A DNA stretch of 64,000 nt. Origin: Roseibium suaedae (lineage in GTDB: Bacteria; Pseudomonadota; Alphaproteobacteria; Rhizobiales; Stappiaceae). The notes beneath the pieces are model-generated. The model searched no databases, was not told where the DNA came from, and was given only the letters and a program-made list of their open reading frames with translations. The position numbers and the translations under genes were made by a program. Shown one piece after another: positions 34,988 through 44,411 of this stretch. Each line of letters opens with the position of its first letter. Within the stretch, counting starts at the first letter, position 1. The stretch spans positions 1,082,710 to 1,146,709 of the forward strand of contig NZ_FRBW01000002.1 in NCBI RefSeq assembly GCF_900142725.1, given 5' to 3'.

Positions 34988-35003
34988 TGCAATGGGCGTA
35001 CCA
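34988..35003 (-). promoter_or_regulatory. Sigma-54 (-24/-12) promoter of the OFA carrier gene
   Basis: Read on the minus strand, TGGTACGCCCATTGCA matches the sigma-54 consensus TGGCACG-N4-TTGCA at all but one base, with the invariant GG and GC at the right spacing. It is about 100 bases upstream of the start codon at 34886. A sigma-54 activator gene lies just upstream. Confidence 0.8.
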
Positions 35004-35080
35004 ACTGAAAGGAAACGGAAAATCGGCAGAATGCGGCCGCTTTCGACAAGGCATCCGACCCGAACGGCCCCTCAGGGTGC

Positions 35081-35111
35081 GACATTTTGTCCAGTGCGGG
35101 ACATTTTGTCC
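35081..35111. promoter_or_regulatory. Twin upstream activator sites for the sigma-54 regulator
   Basis: GACATTTTGTCC occurs at 35081-35092 and 35100-35111, with starts 19 bases apart. Each holds a GACA-TTT-TGTC dyad, and the second is extended to GGACA-TTT-TGTCC. They lie about 105 and 125 bases upstream of the expected start of transcription, the normal enhancer distance for NtrC-type activators. The second one touches the stop codon of the histidine kinase gene. Confidence 0.7.
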
Positions 35112-37150
35112 TAATCGTCGAAGGCTGAGAACTCGGGAAGCCAGATGGAGAAGACGGTTCCCGCGTCCGGCGTGCTCCTGACCTTGATCGTCCCTTCAGC
35201 CTCCGTAACGATCATATGACTGATGGAAAGACCAAGCCCTGTCCCGGTCCCCTTCTTGGTGGTGAAGAAGGGATCGAAAATGCGGGAAGCCACTTCGGGA
35301 TCCATGCCAGTGCCGGTGTCTGCAACGCTCAGCAAAACGCCATTCCTGCCCTCCTGCACCTGATCCTCGCTCGTTAGAACCAGCTCTCCCCCATTCGGCA
35401 TCGCCTGGATGGCGTTGACGATGAGATTGACGAGCACCTGCTGAAGGGCCGTCCGGCTGATGGCTGCAAGCGTTTCGGCATGGAGGTCTTCCCGGACGGA
35501 GATCTGTTGCTTGCGGATGAGATGGCGGACGAGTGGCAGACAATCCCGCACCACTTCGTCGGTGCTGCTTGCCTCTTCGCCGCCGGAAAATTCATCCGGC
35601 CGGGCGAACAGCAGCAGCTTGGTCACGATCTGGCGCATGCGCTCGGTTTGCTCGTCAATCAGGCTGAATTCCGTGCGCGCGTCCTCTGCCCGGTCGCCGA
35701 CGATCTCCCGCAGCACCTCGAGATTGCCCTGAATGACCGCGATCGGATTGTTGATCTCGTGGGCGACGCCTGCCGTGATCTCCCCGATGGCCGCGAGTTT
35801 CTCCGACATGACAAGCTGCTTGGTGGTGCTCTCCAGCTGACGGTTCGCTTCCCGCAATTCGGAGGTTCTCTCTTCCACCCGCGTGTTCAGCTCTTCGTTC
35901 CAGCTCCGGAGCTGGCTGTCGCGCTTCTGGATCCGGTCGAGCAGATCATCAAGGTGGCTTGCCACGTGGGAAATCTCGTCTCCAAGATCGGGCATGCCTG
36001 ATCTTGCATCCAGATCCCCGCCCTCGACCCGGTTGATCGTGTCGGTCATCCGCTCCAGTGGCCGGAAGATGCCGCCTGCCCAGCGCATGAACAGCGGCAC
36101 GGACGCAGCTGCCACTGCCACGAACGTCAGCACCACCATGACCAGTGTGATGATCTTCGTCTGCCAGAAGGGAGCTTCCAGAAACCCGACATAGAGCATG
36201 CCAACACGCTCGCCATGACTGTCGGTGATCGGCTCATAGGCCGAGATGTACCAGTCATTGACCACAAAGGCCCGGTCGAGCCAGACATGGCCCTGCCCCA
36301 GAACCGAGTTGCGCACCACCGCAGAAACGCGCGTCCCCAAGGCACGCTTTCCCTCGAAGAGGCGGACATTGGTCGAGATCCGGACATCATCCAGAAACAG
36401 CGTTGCCGTGCCCTGACTGCCCTGTGGCAGGCTGCCGGGCTGATAGACCAGATCATTGATCGTATCGATAAATTCCAGGTTCCGGTTGAGCAGGATGCCG
36501 CCAACCAGAAGCAGCCGCTCGCCATCTTCAAGCATGACCGGGGAAGCGGCATGAACAACCATCCCCCGGGAATTGCTGTCCGTTTCACTGGGCACCGCGT
36601 TTTCCGTAGGGATCAGCTCCAGCGAGGCTCTGGCGGCAAGACGGCTTGCAATTTCCGAAAGCTCAGCACCGGAAAAGATATCGATGGCGACGGCGGGTTC
36701 CCCCTGAACAGCCTTGGCAATGACAGGCCATTTCAGGTCCGCTCGGTCCGGCGCTCGTCCGCCGGCCGCAGAAATCAACGTGCCGTCGCTGCGGGCGGCA
36801 TAGAGAAAATCAAGCCCCAGAGCCGTCCGCCGCGTATTGAGAAGACCGGCGAGCTGACCGTTCGGCTTGCCGGGAACTGCCGTTTCAACAGCGGCATGAA
36901 AGGCAACGGATTCGCCTAGTGCCGTCAGATCATCGCTGGTGCTTTCCAGAATACGGCTGAAATACTGATGGGCGACGGTCAGATCACTGCGGACCTTGGA
37001 AATCAGGATGCCGTCAAACTTGGCGTTCCACCGCAGCATCGTGGCGCCCAGAAGGACAGGGATAACGACAAGCGTCGGCAACAAGGCAATGGCAAGAAGC
37101 CGGTAGCGGACAGGCAGCCGCGGACGTCTGCGGCCCTCGTCAGGGGTCAT
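35111..37150 (-). CDS. Membrane histidine kinase with Cache sensor and HAMP domains
   Basis: This 679-residue sensor has membrane segments at about residues 17-39 and 333-355, which enclose a periplasmic Cache-type domain. A HAMP domain (about 356-410), coiled coil (about 410-450), a HisKA domain with the phosphorylated His464 in GVAHEINNP, and an HATPase domain (about 570-675, with NLIVNAIQAM and DTGTGM) follow. The layout is DctB-like, and Cache domains often bind small carboxylates. ATG 37150 overlaps the response-regulator stop by four bases. It probably senses the acid moved by the adjacent OFA carrier. Confidence 0.93.
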   Translation of the reverse strand: MTPDEGRRRPRLPVRYRLLAIALLPTLVVIPVLLGATMLRWNAKFDGILISKVRSDLTVAHQYFSRILESTSDDLTALGESVAFHAAVETAVPGKPNGQLAGLLNTRRTALGLDFLYAARSDGTLISAAGGRAPDRADLKWPVIAKAVQGEPAVAIDIFSGAELSEIASRLAARASLELIPTENAVPSETDSNSRGMVVHAASPVMLEDGERLLLVGGILLNRNLEFIDTINDLVYQPGSLPQGSQGTATLFLDDVRISTNVRLFEGKRALGTRVSAVVRNSVLGQGHVWLDRAFVVNDWYISAYEPITDSHGERVGMLYVGFLEAPFWQTKIITLVMVVLTFVAVAAASVPLFMRWAGGIFRPLERMTDTINRVEGGDLDARSGMPDLGDEISHVASHLDDLLDRIQKRDSQLRSWNEELNTRVEERTSELREANRQLESTTKQLVMSEKLAAIGEITAGVAHEINNPIAVIQGNLEVLREIVGDRAEDARTEFSLIDEQTERMRQIVTKLLLFARPDEFSGGEEASSTDEVVRDCLPLVRHLIRKQQISVREDLHAETLAAISRTALQQVLVNLIVNAIQAMPNGGELVLTSEDQVQEGRNGVLLSVADTGTGMDPEVASRIFDPFFTTKKGTGTGLGLSISHMIVTEAEGTIKVRSTPDAGTVFSIWLPEFSAFDD

Positions 37151-38586
37151 TGCCCGTCCCATTGCGCCAGCTTGCGTTCGATGGTCTTGCGCGAGACGCC
37201 AAGCCTGCGGGCGGCCTCGGAGCGATTGCCATCACACTGCTCGAGGGTTTTCAGAATGTGATCCCGCTCGATATTCTCCAGCGTGTCTCCAGCGGCAACG
37301 GGAACCACGGGCACGGCAGGTGTCAGATCCGGGAACTTTCCAAGGATCAGGGAGCGCTCGATCAGGTTGCGCAGCTCACGAACATTGCCCGGCCAGTCAT
37401 ACCGGCGGAAAGCGGTCCTTGCACTTTCTGTCAGGTCCATGGGCGGCATTCCAAGCTGCTGGGCAAGCTTGGTCAGGAACAGCTCCGCCAGCTCGATCAC
37501 ATCATCGCCTCGATCTTTCAGAGGCGGCATGTCGATGCGCATGACATTGATGCGATAGTAGAGATCGGTTCGGAACCGGCCCTCGGCAACAGCCCGTTCC
37601 AGATCTGAGTTGGTCGCAAACACGAAACGCAGATCAACGGAGACCTCACGCTCGGACCCGACCGGCCGCACCTTGCGATCTTCCAGAGCCCGCAGCAGCT
37701 TGCTTTGAAGCGGCAAGGGTAATTCTGCGATTTCGTCTAGAAACAGCGTCCCGCCATGGGCATGAAGAAACAGCCCCTCCCGGGAGTCGCCAGCCCCTGT
37801 GAAAGCACCCTTAACGTGGCCGAACAGCTCCGCCTCGATCATGTCTGCCGGAATGGCAGCGCAGTTGACCGGCACGAAGGGCTTGCCCGACCTGTCAGAC
37901 AGGGCGTGCAGGGAACGGGCCGCTACTTCCTTGCCCGATCCAGACGGACCACAGATCAGCACGGACGTCGGCAATGGAGCGACCCTTGTAATGGTCTCGC
38001 GGATGGTCTCCACCCCTTGCGAGTGACCTATCAGACGGTGACGCAGGGCAAGATGGTCACTCGCGGCCATCAATTCATGGCGCAGGACGAAGTTTTCCCG
38101 CTGCAGATTACGCCGCTCAAGACAGCGGGACATGGCGTTGAGGATCTGATTGGAGCGGAAAGGCTTCAGGACGAAATCCATTGCCCCAGCCCGAAGGGCC
38201 TGGATCGCGGTTTCCAGATCCGCATAGGCCGTCATCAGGATCACGTCAGAAAAGAAGCCGATGGCCCGCTGTTCTTCCAGCCATTCCAATCCGCTCTTTC
38301 CCGGCATCACATTGTCGAGGATGACGATGTCATAGCGGTTCTCATCAACGAGGGCCGTGGCCTCCGCGACGTCCGCGGCGACATCCACATGCGCACAGCG
38401 CGGCCCCAGGGTCCGCTTTAGGAAATTGCGCATGCCCGGTTCATCGTCGACCACAAGAATGGAGGCGCGGGCAAGGAGCGGGCCGAATTCCTTGCCGGAC
38501 CCTGCTGCAGGCCCCGCCCCGGAATTGACGGGCTGTCCGGTCGCATGGTTGCTGCGCGGCAGAACTTGATCTTTGCTGATGGTCAC
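37147..38586 (-). CDS. Sigma-54-dependent response regulator (NtrC/DctD type)
   Basis: The 479-residue protein has a receiver domain (about residues 42-155) with acidic Asp47 and Asp48, the phosphorylated Asp91 and Lys141; a AAA domain (about 185-410) with Walker A GPSGSGKE (213-220), the sigma-54 contact loop GAFTGA (260-265) and Walker B GGTLFLDE; and a C-terminal Fis-type helix-turn-helix (RSEAARRLGVSRKTIERKL). It is the first gene of the pair with the histidine kinase and probably binds the twin dyads at 35081-35111 to activate the carrier gene. Confidence 0.95.
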   Translation of the reverse strand: MTISKDQVLPRSNHATGQPVNSGAGPAAGSGKEFGPLLARASILVVDDEPGMRNFLKRTLGPRCAHVDVAADVAEATALVDENRYDIVILDNVMPGKSGLEWLEEQRAIGFFSDVILMTAYADLETAIQALRAGAMDFVLKPFRSNQILNAMSRCLERRNLQRENFVLRHELMAASDHLALRHRLIGHSQGVETIRETITRVAPLPTSVLICGPSGSGKEVAARSLHALSDRSGKPFVPVNCAAIPADMIEAELFGHVKGAFTGAGDSREGLFLHAHGGTLFLDEIAELPLPLQSKLLRALEDRKVRPVGSEREVSVDLRFVFATNSDLERAVAEGRFRTDLYYRINVMRIDMPPLKDRGDDVIELAELFLTKLAQQLGMPPMDLTESARTAFRRYDWPGNVRELRNLIERSLILGKFPDLTPAVPVVPVAAGDTLENIERDHILKTLEQCDGNRSEAARRLGVSRKTIERKLAQWDGQ

Positions 38587-38684
38587 GGTCTGCGGCCCTC
38601 CCCTCCGCTACCCTTACAGCGAGACCATGTTCGCCTGCCGAAAGTCAAGCACCCGGCCTGAAATGGCCGGACTTGAAAAAGCTG

Positions 38685-39530
38685 TCAGTTGAGCCAGAGG
38701 TCGATGAGCGCCGCCTCAACGGTCTGCTTGCCGCCATTTTCAACGCCCGTCGCCCATAAGCCGGCGCCTGCAGCGTATCCGCCAGGAGCAAGACCGCCCG
38801 TCTCGCACTGGCTGACTGCCCGGATGCGCTTGCCAGCTTCGGCCGCCCGGCTCAAGGCTTCGAGAACTGATGGGTCAGACATGGCCGTGCCTGAGCCAAA
38901 CACCCGCAGGACGGCACCATCGAGCACCGAAAGCGATGTGGTTAGAAGATCTGCGGGCATTCCAGGGGACAAGGTCAGAACACCGAGCTTGCGCTGATCG
39001 AAACGCCGGACCTTGGGACGTTCCAGCGGATCCTGCGGGATCGAGCGGAACGAGTTGGCCGCATGGCTTTCGTGTTTGACGAGACCATCCGCCTGCAGCA
39101 GCTCTCCCGAAAACGCGAGTTTAACCCCCTCTCCGGCGTTGCGCAGAGCGGAAATGGCAAGATCCAGATTGGCTTCCGCATCCCCGTCCATATGCAGTGG
39201 CACCATGGACCCGCACATGACAACCCGGCGGCCCAACCCCGTCAGCGCCAGCGACAGAGCCGCGCCGGTATAGGCCATCGTGTCCGTGCCATGGGTCAGC
39301 AGAACATCCGCATCCGGCTCCGCGTCAATCACGTCGAGCATCTCGTTCCAATGGGAAGGCCCCACATCGGAACTGTCCAGCAGCGGACGGAACACATGGG
39401 TCTTGAGCTCTTCTCCCTGCGCAAGACGCTGACGTACAGCCTCCTCCACCAGACCATCGACTGGGGTGAGCCCCTGCGGCGTGTGGCCCATCGCAATCGT
39501 GCCGCCAGTGTGTATCAGGAGAACAGTCAT
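38685..39530 (-). CDS. L-asparaginase family protein
   Basis: This 281-residue protein starts MTVLLIHTGGTIAMG, with the first active-site motif TGGTIA (residues 8-13), and has the second one, LTHGTDTMAYT. ATG 39530 is the sensible start; the upstream frame overlaps a terminator. It has no signal peptide and should be cytoplasmic. It is some 40-50 residues shorter than typical asparaginases, mostly at the C-terminus, but the catalytic motifs are intact. The deamidation of asparagine is the likely reaction; the exact substrate is uncertain. It stands alone between the two-component system and the RND operon. Confidence 0.87.
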   Translation of the reverse strand: MTVLLIHTGGTIAMGHTPQGLTPVDGLVEEAVRQRLAQGEELKTHVFRPLLDSSDVGPSHWNEMLDVIDAEPDADVLLTHGTDTMAYTGAALSLALTGLGRRVVMCGSMVPLHMDGDAEANLDLAISALRNAGEGVKLAFSGELLQADGLVKHESHAANSFRSIPQDPLERPKVRRFDQRKLGVLTLSPGMPADLLTTSLSVLDGAVLRVFGSGTAMSDPSVLEALSRAAEAGKRIRAVSQCETGGLAPGGYAAGAGLWATGVENGGKQTVEAALIDLWLN

Positions 39531-39642
39531 TGGATGTCTTGTGCCTCTCGCGTCAATCACCGCAACATCGCGGCCACGCCCGCTTTCGGGTGCCTTATTC
39601 CGCCAGCAGGCGCGGAAGATCAAGAGGGGCCGAAAACAGAAA

Positions 39643-39671
39643 ATGCCGGGCTGCGACCTGCAACCCGGCAT
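39643..39671 (-). terminator. Rho-independent terminator of the RND operon
   Basis: ATGCCGGG (39643-39650) pairs with CCCGGCAT (39664-39671), and a second short TGC/GCA stem lies inside. On the minus strand the stem is followed by TTTCTGTTTTC. It lies 40 bases downstream of the outer-membrane factor gene. Confidence 0.8.
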
Positions 39672-39710
39672 CTGATCTTGAAGGACGGCTCCAATGGAGC
39701 CGGCGCCCTG

Positions 39711-41249
39711 TTACTGGGCCTTGGTCTCGGCCTTGGTCAGCGCCAGACGCGGACCAGCATTCTGATCGACCACTTCCGGCTTGGTCGTGTCGACTTCGCC
39801 GCTCCAGCCACCGCCCAGCGCCTTCTGCAGGGAGATGTAATAGGTGGTCAGCAGGACCTTGCTCTGGATCAGGCTATCCTCGGCGGAATAGAGCGAGCGC
39901 TCCGAATCCAGCACATCAAGGAAGCTGACGGCACCCGTCTGGTAAAGCGACTGGGACAGAGAGGCTGCACTGCGATAGGAATCGGTCGACTTCTGCAGGC
40001 TGCGCAAACGCACCCGTTCATGGGAGAAGCCAACGAGCGCATTCTCGACATCTTCAAGTGCACCCAGAACCGCGCCCTTGTAGGCCAGGAACGACTGGTC
40101 ACGCTCTGCCCGGGCGAGATCCGCAGCAGCTGCCAGCTTGCCGGCATTGAAGATCGGTACGGAAAGCGTCGGACCGAAAGACCAGCTGATGGAGGAGTTC
40201 TTGCCAAGATCGCCGAACTTGGCAGCCGACGTGCCGATGCTGCCTGTCAGGCTGATGGCCGGATACTTGGCGGCTTCAGCCGCACCAATCAGCGCCGTAG
40301 ACTGGGCCAGCTGACGCTCGGCCAGACGGACGTCAGGACGGGTCAGAAGCACGGTCGCAGGCACACCTGACGGCATGGGCAGACGCGGCGTCGGGATGCT
40401 TGCCACACGCTTCATCCGGTCGGTCAATGCGGTCGGCTCGCGGCCGGTCAGCACGCCGAGGCGATGAACGGAAGCGGCAAGAGCCGTCTGCAACGTCGGA
40501 ATGTTTGCCGAAGTGCTTGCAGCCTGACCTTCCGCGTTGGCAACGTCCAGACCAGAAGAGGAACCGACCTGGAAGCGGTTGCGGGTCAGCTTGGCCGTTT
40601 CGTTCTGAGACGCAGCGGTGCGCTGAGCCAGGGCGATACGGGCCTGATAGCCGCGTGCTTCCACATAGTTCGTGGTCACGTCGCCAATGAGGGTGAGCAA
40701 CGTTGCACGCAGTTCTTCCTCGGCAGCATCCAGACCATATTTTGCGGCCTCGGACGCCCGGCGGTTGGCGCCGAAGAGGTCAAGCTCCCAGCTGGCATCA
40801 AAGCCTGCGTTGAACAGGTTGCCAACCGTACTGCTGGACCCGCCGGAGCTTGCCGACTTGCTGCGCGTGGCACCTGCCGACCCATCCAGAGACGGGAACA
40901 GCGCACCGTTTGCCTGACGATAGCTGGCACGTGCGCCGCGCACGCTGGCCTTCGAACTCCGCACATCGAGATTGTTCTCGATGGCTTCCTCGATGAGCTG
41001 GTTGAGCAGCGGATCACCGAGCTTCTTCCACCAGAACGCAAGTTCCGGCGGACGGGAAGGCGTATCCGCATTGGCATTCCGCCAACTCGAGGACAGGGGC
41101 ATGTTCGGGGTCTGATAGTCAGGACCGACTGCACAGCTTGCCAGCAGCAGCGCGGTTCCAGAAATCAGACCAGCATATTTCACACCTCTGACCAGACCAC
41201 CGGCACGGGACCGCGTCGCGGACTTCATCGGAACGTTTTTACGGAACAT
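39711..41249 (-). CDS. RND efflux outer-membrane lipoprotein (NodT/OprM family)
   Basis: This protein of about 512 residues forms the outer-membrane channel of the efflux pump. It has a lipoprotein signal (LISGTALLLASCAVGPDY, lipid attached to the Cys of LASC) and two OEP repeats with long helices. ATG 41249 lies just after the RND gene stop; ATG 41228 is possible too. The upstream frame is a shadow of the RND gene. A stable terminator follows. The gene order adaptor-pump-channel is that of a complete tripartite pump. Confidence 0.92.
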   Translation of the reverse strand: MFRKNVPMKSATRSRAGGLVRGVKYAGLISGTALLLASCAVGPDYQTPNMPLSSSWRNANADTPSRPPELAFWWKKLGDPLLNQLIEEAIENNLDVRSSKASVRGARASYRQANGALFPSLDGSAGATRSKSASSGGSSSTVGNLFNAGFDASWELDLFGANRRASEAAKYGLDAAEEELRATLLTLIGDVTTNYVEARGYQARIALAQRTAASQNETAKLTRNRFQVGSSSGLDVANAEGQAASTSANIPTLQTALAASVHRLGVLTGREPTALTDRMKRVASIPTPRLPMPSGVPATVLLTRPDVRLAERQLAQSTALIGAAEAAKYPAISLTGSIGTSAAKFGDLGKNSSISWSFGPTLSVPIFNAGKLAAAADLARAERDQSFLAYKGAVLGALEDVENALVGFSHERVRLRSLQKSTDSYRSAASLSQSLYQTGAVSFLDVLDSERSLYSAEDSLIQSKVLLTTYYISLQKALGGGWSGEVDTTKPEVVDQNAGPRLALTKAETKAQ

Positions 41250-41262
41250 GGCGACAGAACAC

Positions 41263-44200
41263 TCATTCAGCAGGAGAGCTGGCATCAGGAGAAGCCGGCG
41301 CGGTGGTGGCAGTCTTTCCGCCGAAGACCTTGCGGACGACGACGAACAGAAGGGGGGCAAAGAAGACGCCGAGCACTGTAGCAGCGATCATGCCGCCCAT
41401 CACCCCGATGCCGATGGAATTCTGAGCTCCAGACCCGGCCCCGCTCGCTGTTGCCAGCGGCGTAACGCCGAGGATGAAGGCAAAGGATGTCATCAGGATC
41501 GGACGCAGGCGCTGTTTTGCAGCTTCCAGGGTGGCGTCGATCAGACCACGGCCCTCGTTCTGGCGTTCGATGGCGAATTCCACGATCAGGATCGCATTCT
41601 TCGCCGCCAGACCAATTGTCGTGAGCAGACCCACCTTGAAATACACGTCGTTGCTCTGGTCGAACAGGAGTGCTGCGGCAAGCGCCCCAAACACACCGAT
41701 TGGAACAGACAGCATGACCGCGAAGGGGATCGACCAGCTTTCATACAGCGCCGCAAGGCTCAGGAACACGACCAGGATGGAGATCGCATAAAGTGCGGTC
41801 GCCTGATCGCCGGACAGCCGTTCCTGATAGGAAAGACCCGTCCATTCATGGGCATAGCCAGAGGGAAGCTGCGTCATCAGCTCATCGATCTGGTTCATCG
41901 CATCACCGGAGCTGACACCAGCCCCTGCCTGACCCTGGATCTGCACGGCCGAAGACCCGTTGTAGCGCTCAAGCCGCGGCGAACCGTAAGTCCAGCGCGA
42001 AGTTGAGAACGCCTCGAAGGGAACCATGTCACCATTCGAATTGCGCACATGCCAGAGTTCAAGATCCGATGGCTGCATACGGAACGGCGCATCCGACTGG
42101 ACATACACCGGCTTCACGCGGCCACGGTCGATGAAGTCGTTCACGTAGGAACTGCCCCATGCGGTGGAAAGCGTGGAGTTGATGTCGGAGAAGGACAGAT
42201 CCAGAGCCCGGGCCTTTTCGCTGTCGATATGGACCGAGAACTGGGGAGTGTCTTCCTGACCATTCGGACGGGTGGCAGCCAGCTTGGCGTCTTGACCTGC
42301 AAGACCAAGTAGCCTGTTTCGCGTGTTCATCAGGGCTTCATGGCCAGCGCCATTGATGTCCTGAAGATAGAAGGTGAACCCGTTGGTGTTGCCCATGCCC
42401 TGGATCGCCGGAGGCGCAAGGGCAAAGACGCGGGCTTCCTTGATCTGCGAGAAGGCACCCATCGCACGCCCGGCAACTGCCTGAGCTGTCTGGGCAGGAG
42501 ATGTCCGGGTTTCGAAGTCCTTCATGCGCACAAAGGCCAGACCGACGTTCTGCCCCTGGCCGCCAAAGCCGAAGCCTGCGACCGTGAACACGCTTTCAAC
42601 CGCGTCCTTTTCATTCTCCATGAAGTGGCCCCGGACCTTGTCCAGAACACGCAGCGTGCGGTCCTGTGTCGCGCCGGTCGGCAAGGTCACGCTGGCAATC
42701 AGGATGCCCTGGTCTTCTTCTGGCAGGAACGAACCCGGAAGCTTGGTGAACATATAGCCCATGGCGCCTGCAAGGATCAGGAACAGGACGAAGAACCGCT
42801 TGCTGCGCTTCAAGATCCCGCCGGTACCAGCCTGATAGGCATTGGCCGTGCGGTCAAAGTTCCGGTTGAACCAGCCGAAGAAACCCTTCCGCTGACCGTG
42901 ATTGTCCTGCTTCTTGAGGATTGTCGCACAGAGTGCAGGCGTCAGGATCAACGCTACCAGAACCGAGAGCACCATCGCCGAGACGATCGTCACCGAAAAC
43001 TGGCGGTAGATGATACCCACCGAACCACCAAAGAAAGCCATCGGAATGAACACGGCGGACAGAACTGTCGCGATCCCGATCAGCGCGCCCGTGATTTCCT
43101 TCATGGATTTCAGCGTGGCTTCCTTGGGTGGCAAGCCTTCTTCGGCCATCACGCGTTCAACGTTTTCCACCACCACGATCGCATCATCAACCAGCAAGCC
43201 GATCGCGAGCACCATGGCGAACATGGTCAAGGTGTTGATGGAATAGCCGAAGGCCGCAAGGATCCCGAAGGTACCAAGCAAAACCACTGGAACGGCGAGG
43301 GTCGGAATGAGGGTTGCGCGGATGTTCTGCAGGAACAGGAACATCACGAGGAACACGAGCACGATGGCTTCAATCAGAGTGCGGGCAACTTCCTCGATGG
43401 AGAGCAGCACGAAAGGCGTCGTATCATAGGGATAGACGACTTCGACGCCCGCCGGGAAAGTCGACGACAGACGATCAACGGCGGAGCGGACAGCTTCAGC
43501 CGTGCTGATGGCATTCGCGCCGGTTGCCAGGCTGATCGCCAGACCGGTCGCCGGCTTGCCGTTGTAAAGCGCGGAAGTCGTGTAGCTTTCAGCACCGATT
43601 TCAACCCGCGCAACATCGTTCAAGCGCACAAGCGAACCTTCGCCGGTGGACTTGAGAATGATGTCACGGAACTGCTGAACGGTCTGGAGACGGCTGCTCG
43701 CGGTAACCGTCGCATTGAGCTGCTGACCACCGACCTGCGGCAGACCACCGAGCTGGCCAGCAGACACCTGGGTGTTCTGCGCCTCGATGGCCGAAGTGAC
43801 ATCGCTGGGCATCAAGGAGTATTTGGTCAGCTTTTCCGGATCGAGCCAGATACGCATGGAATAGCCGGAACCGAAGAGCTGCGTCTCGCCCACGCCTTCG
43901 ACACGCTTCAAGGTGTCGTTGAGCGTGCTGTCGACGTAGTCGGCAAGGTCAGTCTGCGTCATCCGGCCGTCGTTGGAAACGAAGCCAAGCACCATCAGGA
44001 AGCCCGAGGTGGACTTGGTCACCGTGATGCCGTTGTTCTGAACCGCCTGCGGCAGCTGGCTCGTCACAAGCTGAAGCTTGTTCTGAACCTGCATCTGCGC
44101 AACGTCCGGATCAGCTTCGTTGGTGAAGGTCAGGGTCAACTGAGCCGAACCCGTCGAGGACGAGGTCGCAGTCATGTAGTCGAGATAATCGATCCCCGAC

Positions 44201-44406
44201 ATACCCTGTTCGATCACCTTGGTGACCGAGTTTTCAACTGTTTCGGCATCTGCGCCCGGATAGGTGGCATTGATGTTCACAGTCGTCGGAGCGATCTGCG
44301 GGTATTGCGAAATCGACAAGCCGGTGATGGCCAGAAGGCCGCCCAGCATCGTGACGATCGCAATCACCCAGGCGAAGATCGGCCTGTTAATGAAGAAAGC
44401 GGACAT
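41263..44406 (-). CDS. RND multidrug efflux pump, inner-membrane (HAE1) subunit
   Basis: The 1047-residue proton-driven pump is of AcrB/MexB size, with twelve expected membrane segments, the N-terminal [17 protein letters not shown], and the proton-relay Asp407-Asp408 in [17 protein letters not shown]. It takes drugs, detergents or similar compounds from the periplasm to the outer-membrane channel. It follows the adaptor gene by five bases and precedes the channel gene. The substrates cannot be predicted. Confidence 0.95.
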   Translation of the reverse strand: MSAFFINRPIFAWVIAIVTMLGGLLAITGLSISQYPQIAPTTVNINATYPGADAETVENSVTKVIEQGMSGIDYLDYMTATSSSTGSAQLTLTFTNEADPDVAQMQVQNKLQLVTSQLPQAVQNNGITVTKSTSGFLMVLGFVSNDGRMTQTDLADYVDSTLNDTLKRVEGVGETQLFGSGYSMRIWLDPEKLTKYSLMPSDVTSAIEAQNTQVSAGQLGGLPQVGGQQLNATVTASSRLQTVQQFRDIILKSTGEGSLVRLNDVARVEIGAESYTTSALYNGKPATGLAISLATGANAISTAEAVRSAVDRLSSTFPAGVEVVYPYDTTPFVLLSIEEVARTLIEAIVLVFLVMFLFLQNIRATLIPTLAVPVVLLGTFGILAAFGYSINTLTMFAMVLAIGLLVDDAIVVVENVERVMAEEGLPPKEATLKSMKEITGALIGIATVLSAVFIPMAFFGGSVGIIYRQFSVTIVSAMVLSVLVALILTPALCATILKKQDNHGQRKGFFGWFNRNFDRTANAYQAGTGGILKRSKRFFVLFLILAGAMGYMFTKLPGSFLPEEDQGILIASVTLPTGATQDRTLRVLDKVRGHFMENEKDAVESVFTVAGFGFGGQGQNVGLAFVRMKDFETRTSPAQTAQAVAGRAMGAFSQIKEARVFALAPPAIQGMGNTNGFTFYLQDINGAGHEALMNTRNRLLGLAGQDAKLAATRPNGQEDTPQFSVHIDSEKARALDLSFSDINSTLSTAWGSSYVNDFIDRGRVKPVYVQSDAPFRMQPSDLELWHVRNSNGDMVPFEAFSTSRWTYGSPRLERYNGSSAVQIQGQAGAGVSSGDAMNQIDELMTQLPSGYAHEWTGLSYQERLSGDQATALYAISILVVFLSLAALYESWSIPFAVMLSVPIGVFGALAAALLFDQSNDVYFKVGLLTTIGLAAKNAILIVEFAIERQNEGRGLIDATLEAAKQRLRPILMTSFAFILGVTPLATASGAGSGAQNSIGIGVMGGMIAATVLGVFFAPLLFVVVRKVFGGKTATTAPASPDASSPAE

Positions 44407-44411
44407 CAGCG

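Noticed and set aside
32862..35114. 750-codon open frame on the plus strand
   Set aside because: It is antisense to the OFA carrier and LysR genes, with a low-complexity His/Arg/Asp-rich composition and no recognisable family.
38653..38670. CCGGCC-TGAAAT-GGCCGG hairpin after the asparaginase gene
   Set aside because: Six-pair stem with no T-run on the side where the minus-strand transcript would end; could be chance in this GC-rich gap, so not called a terminator.
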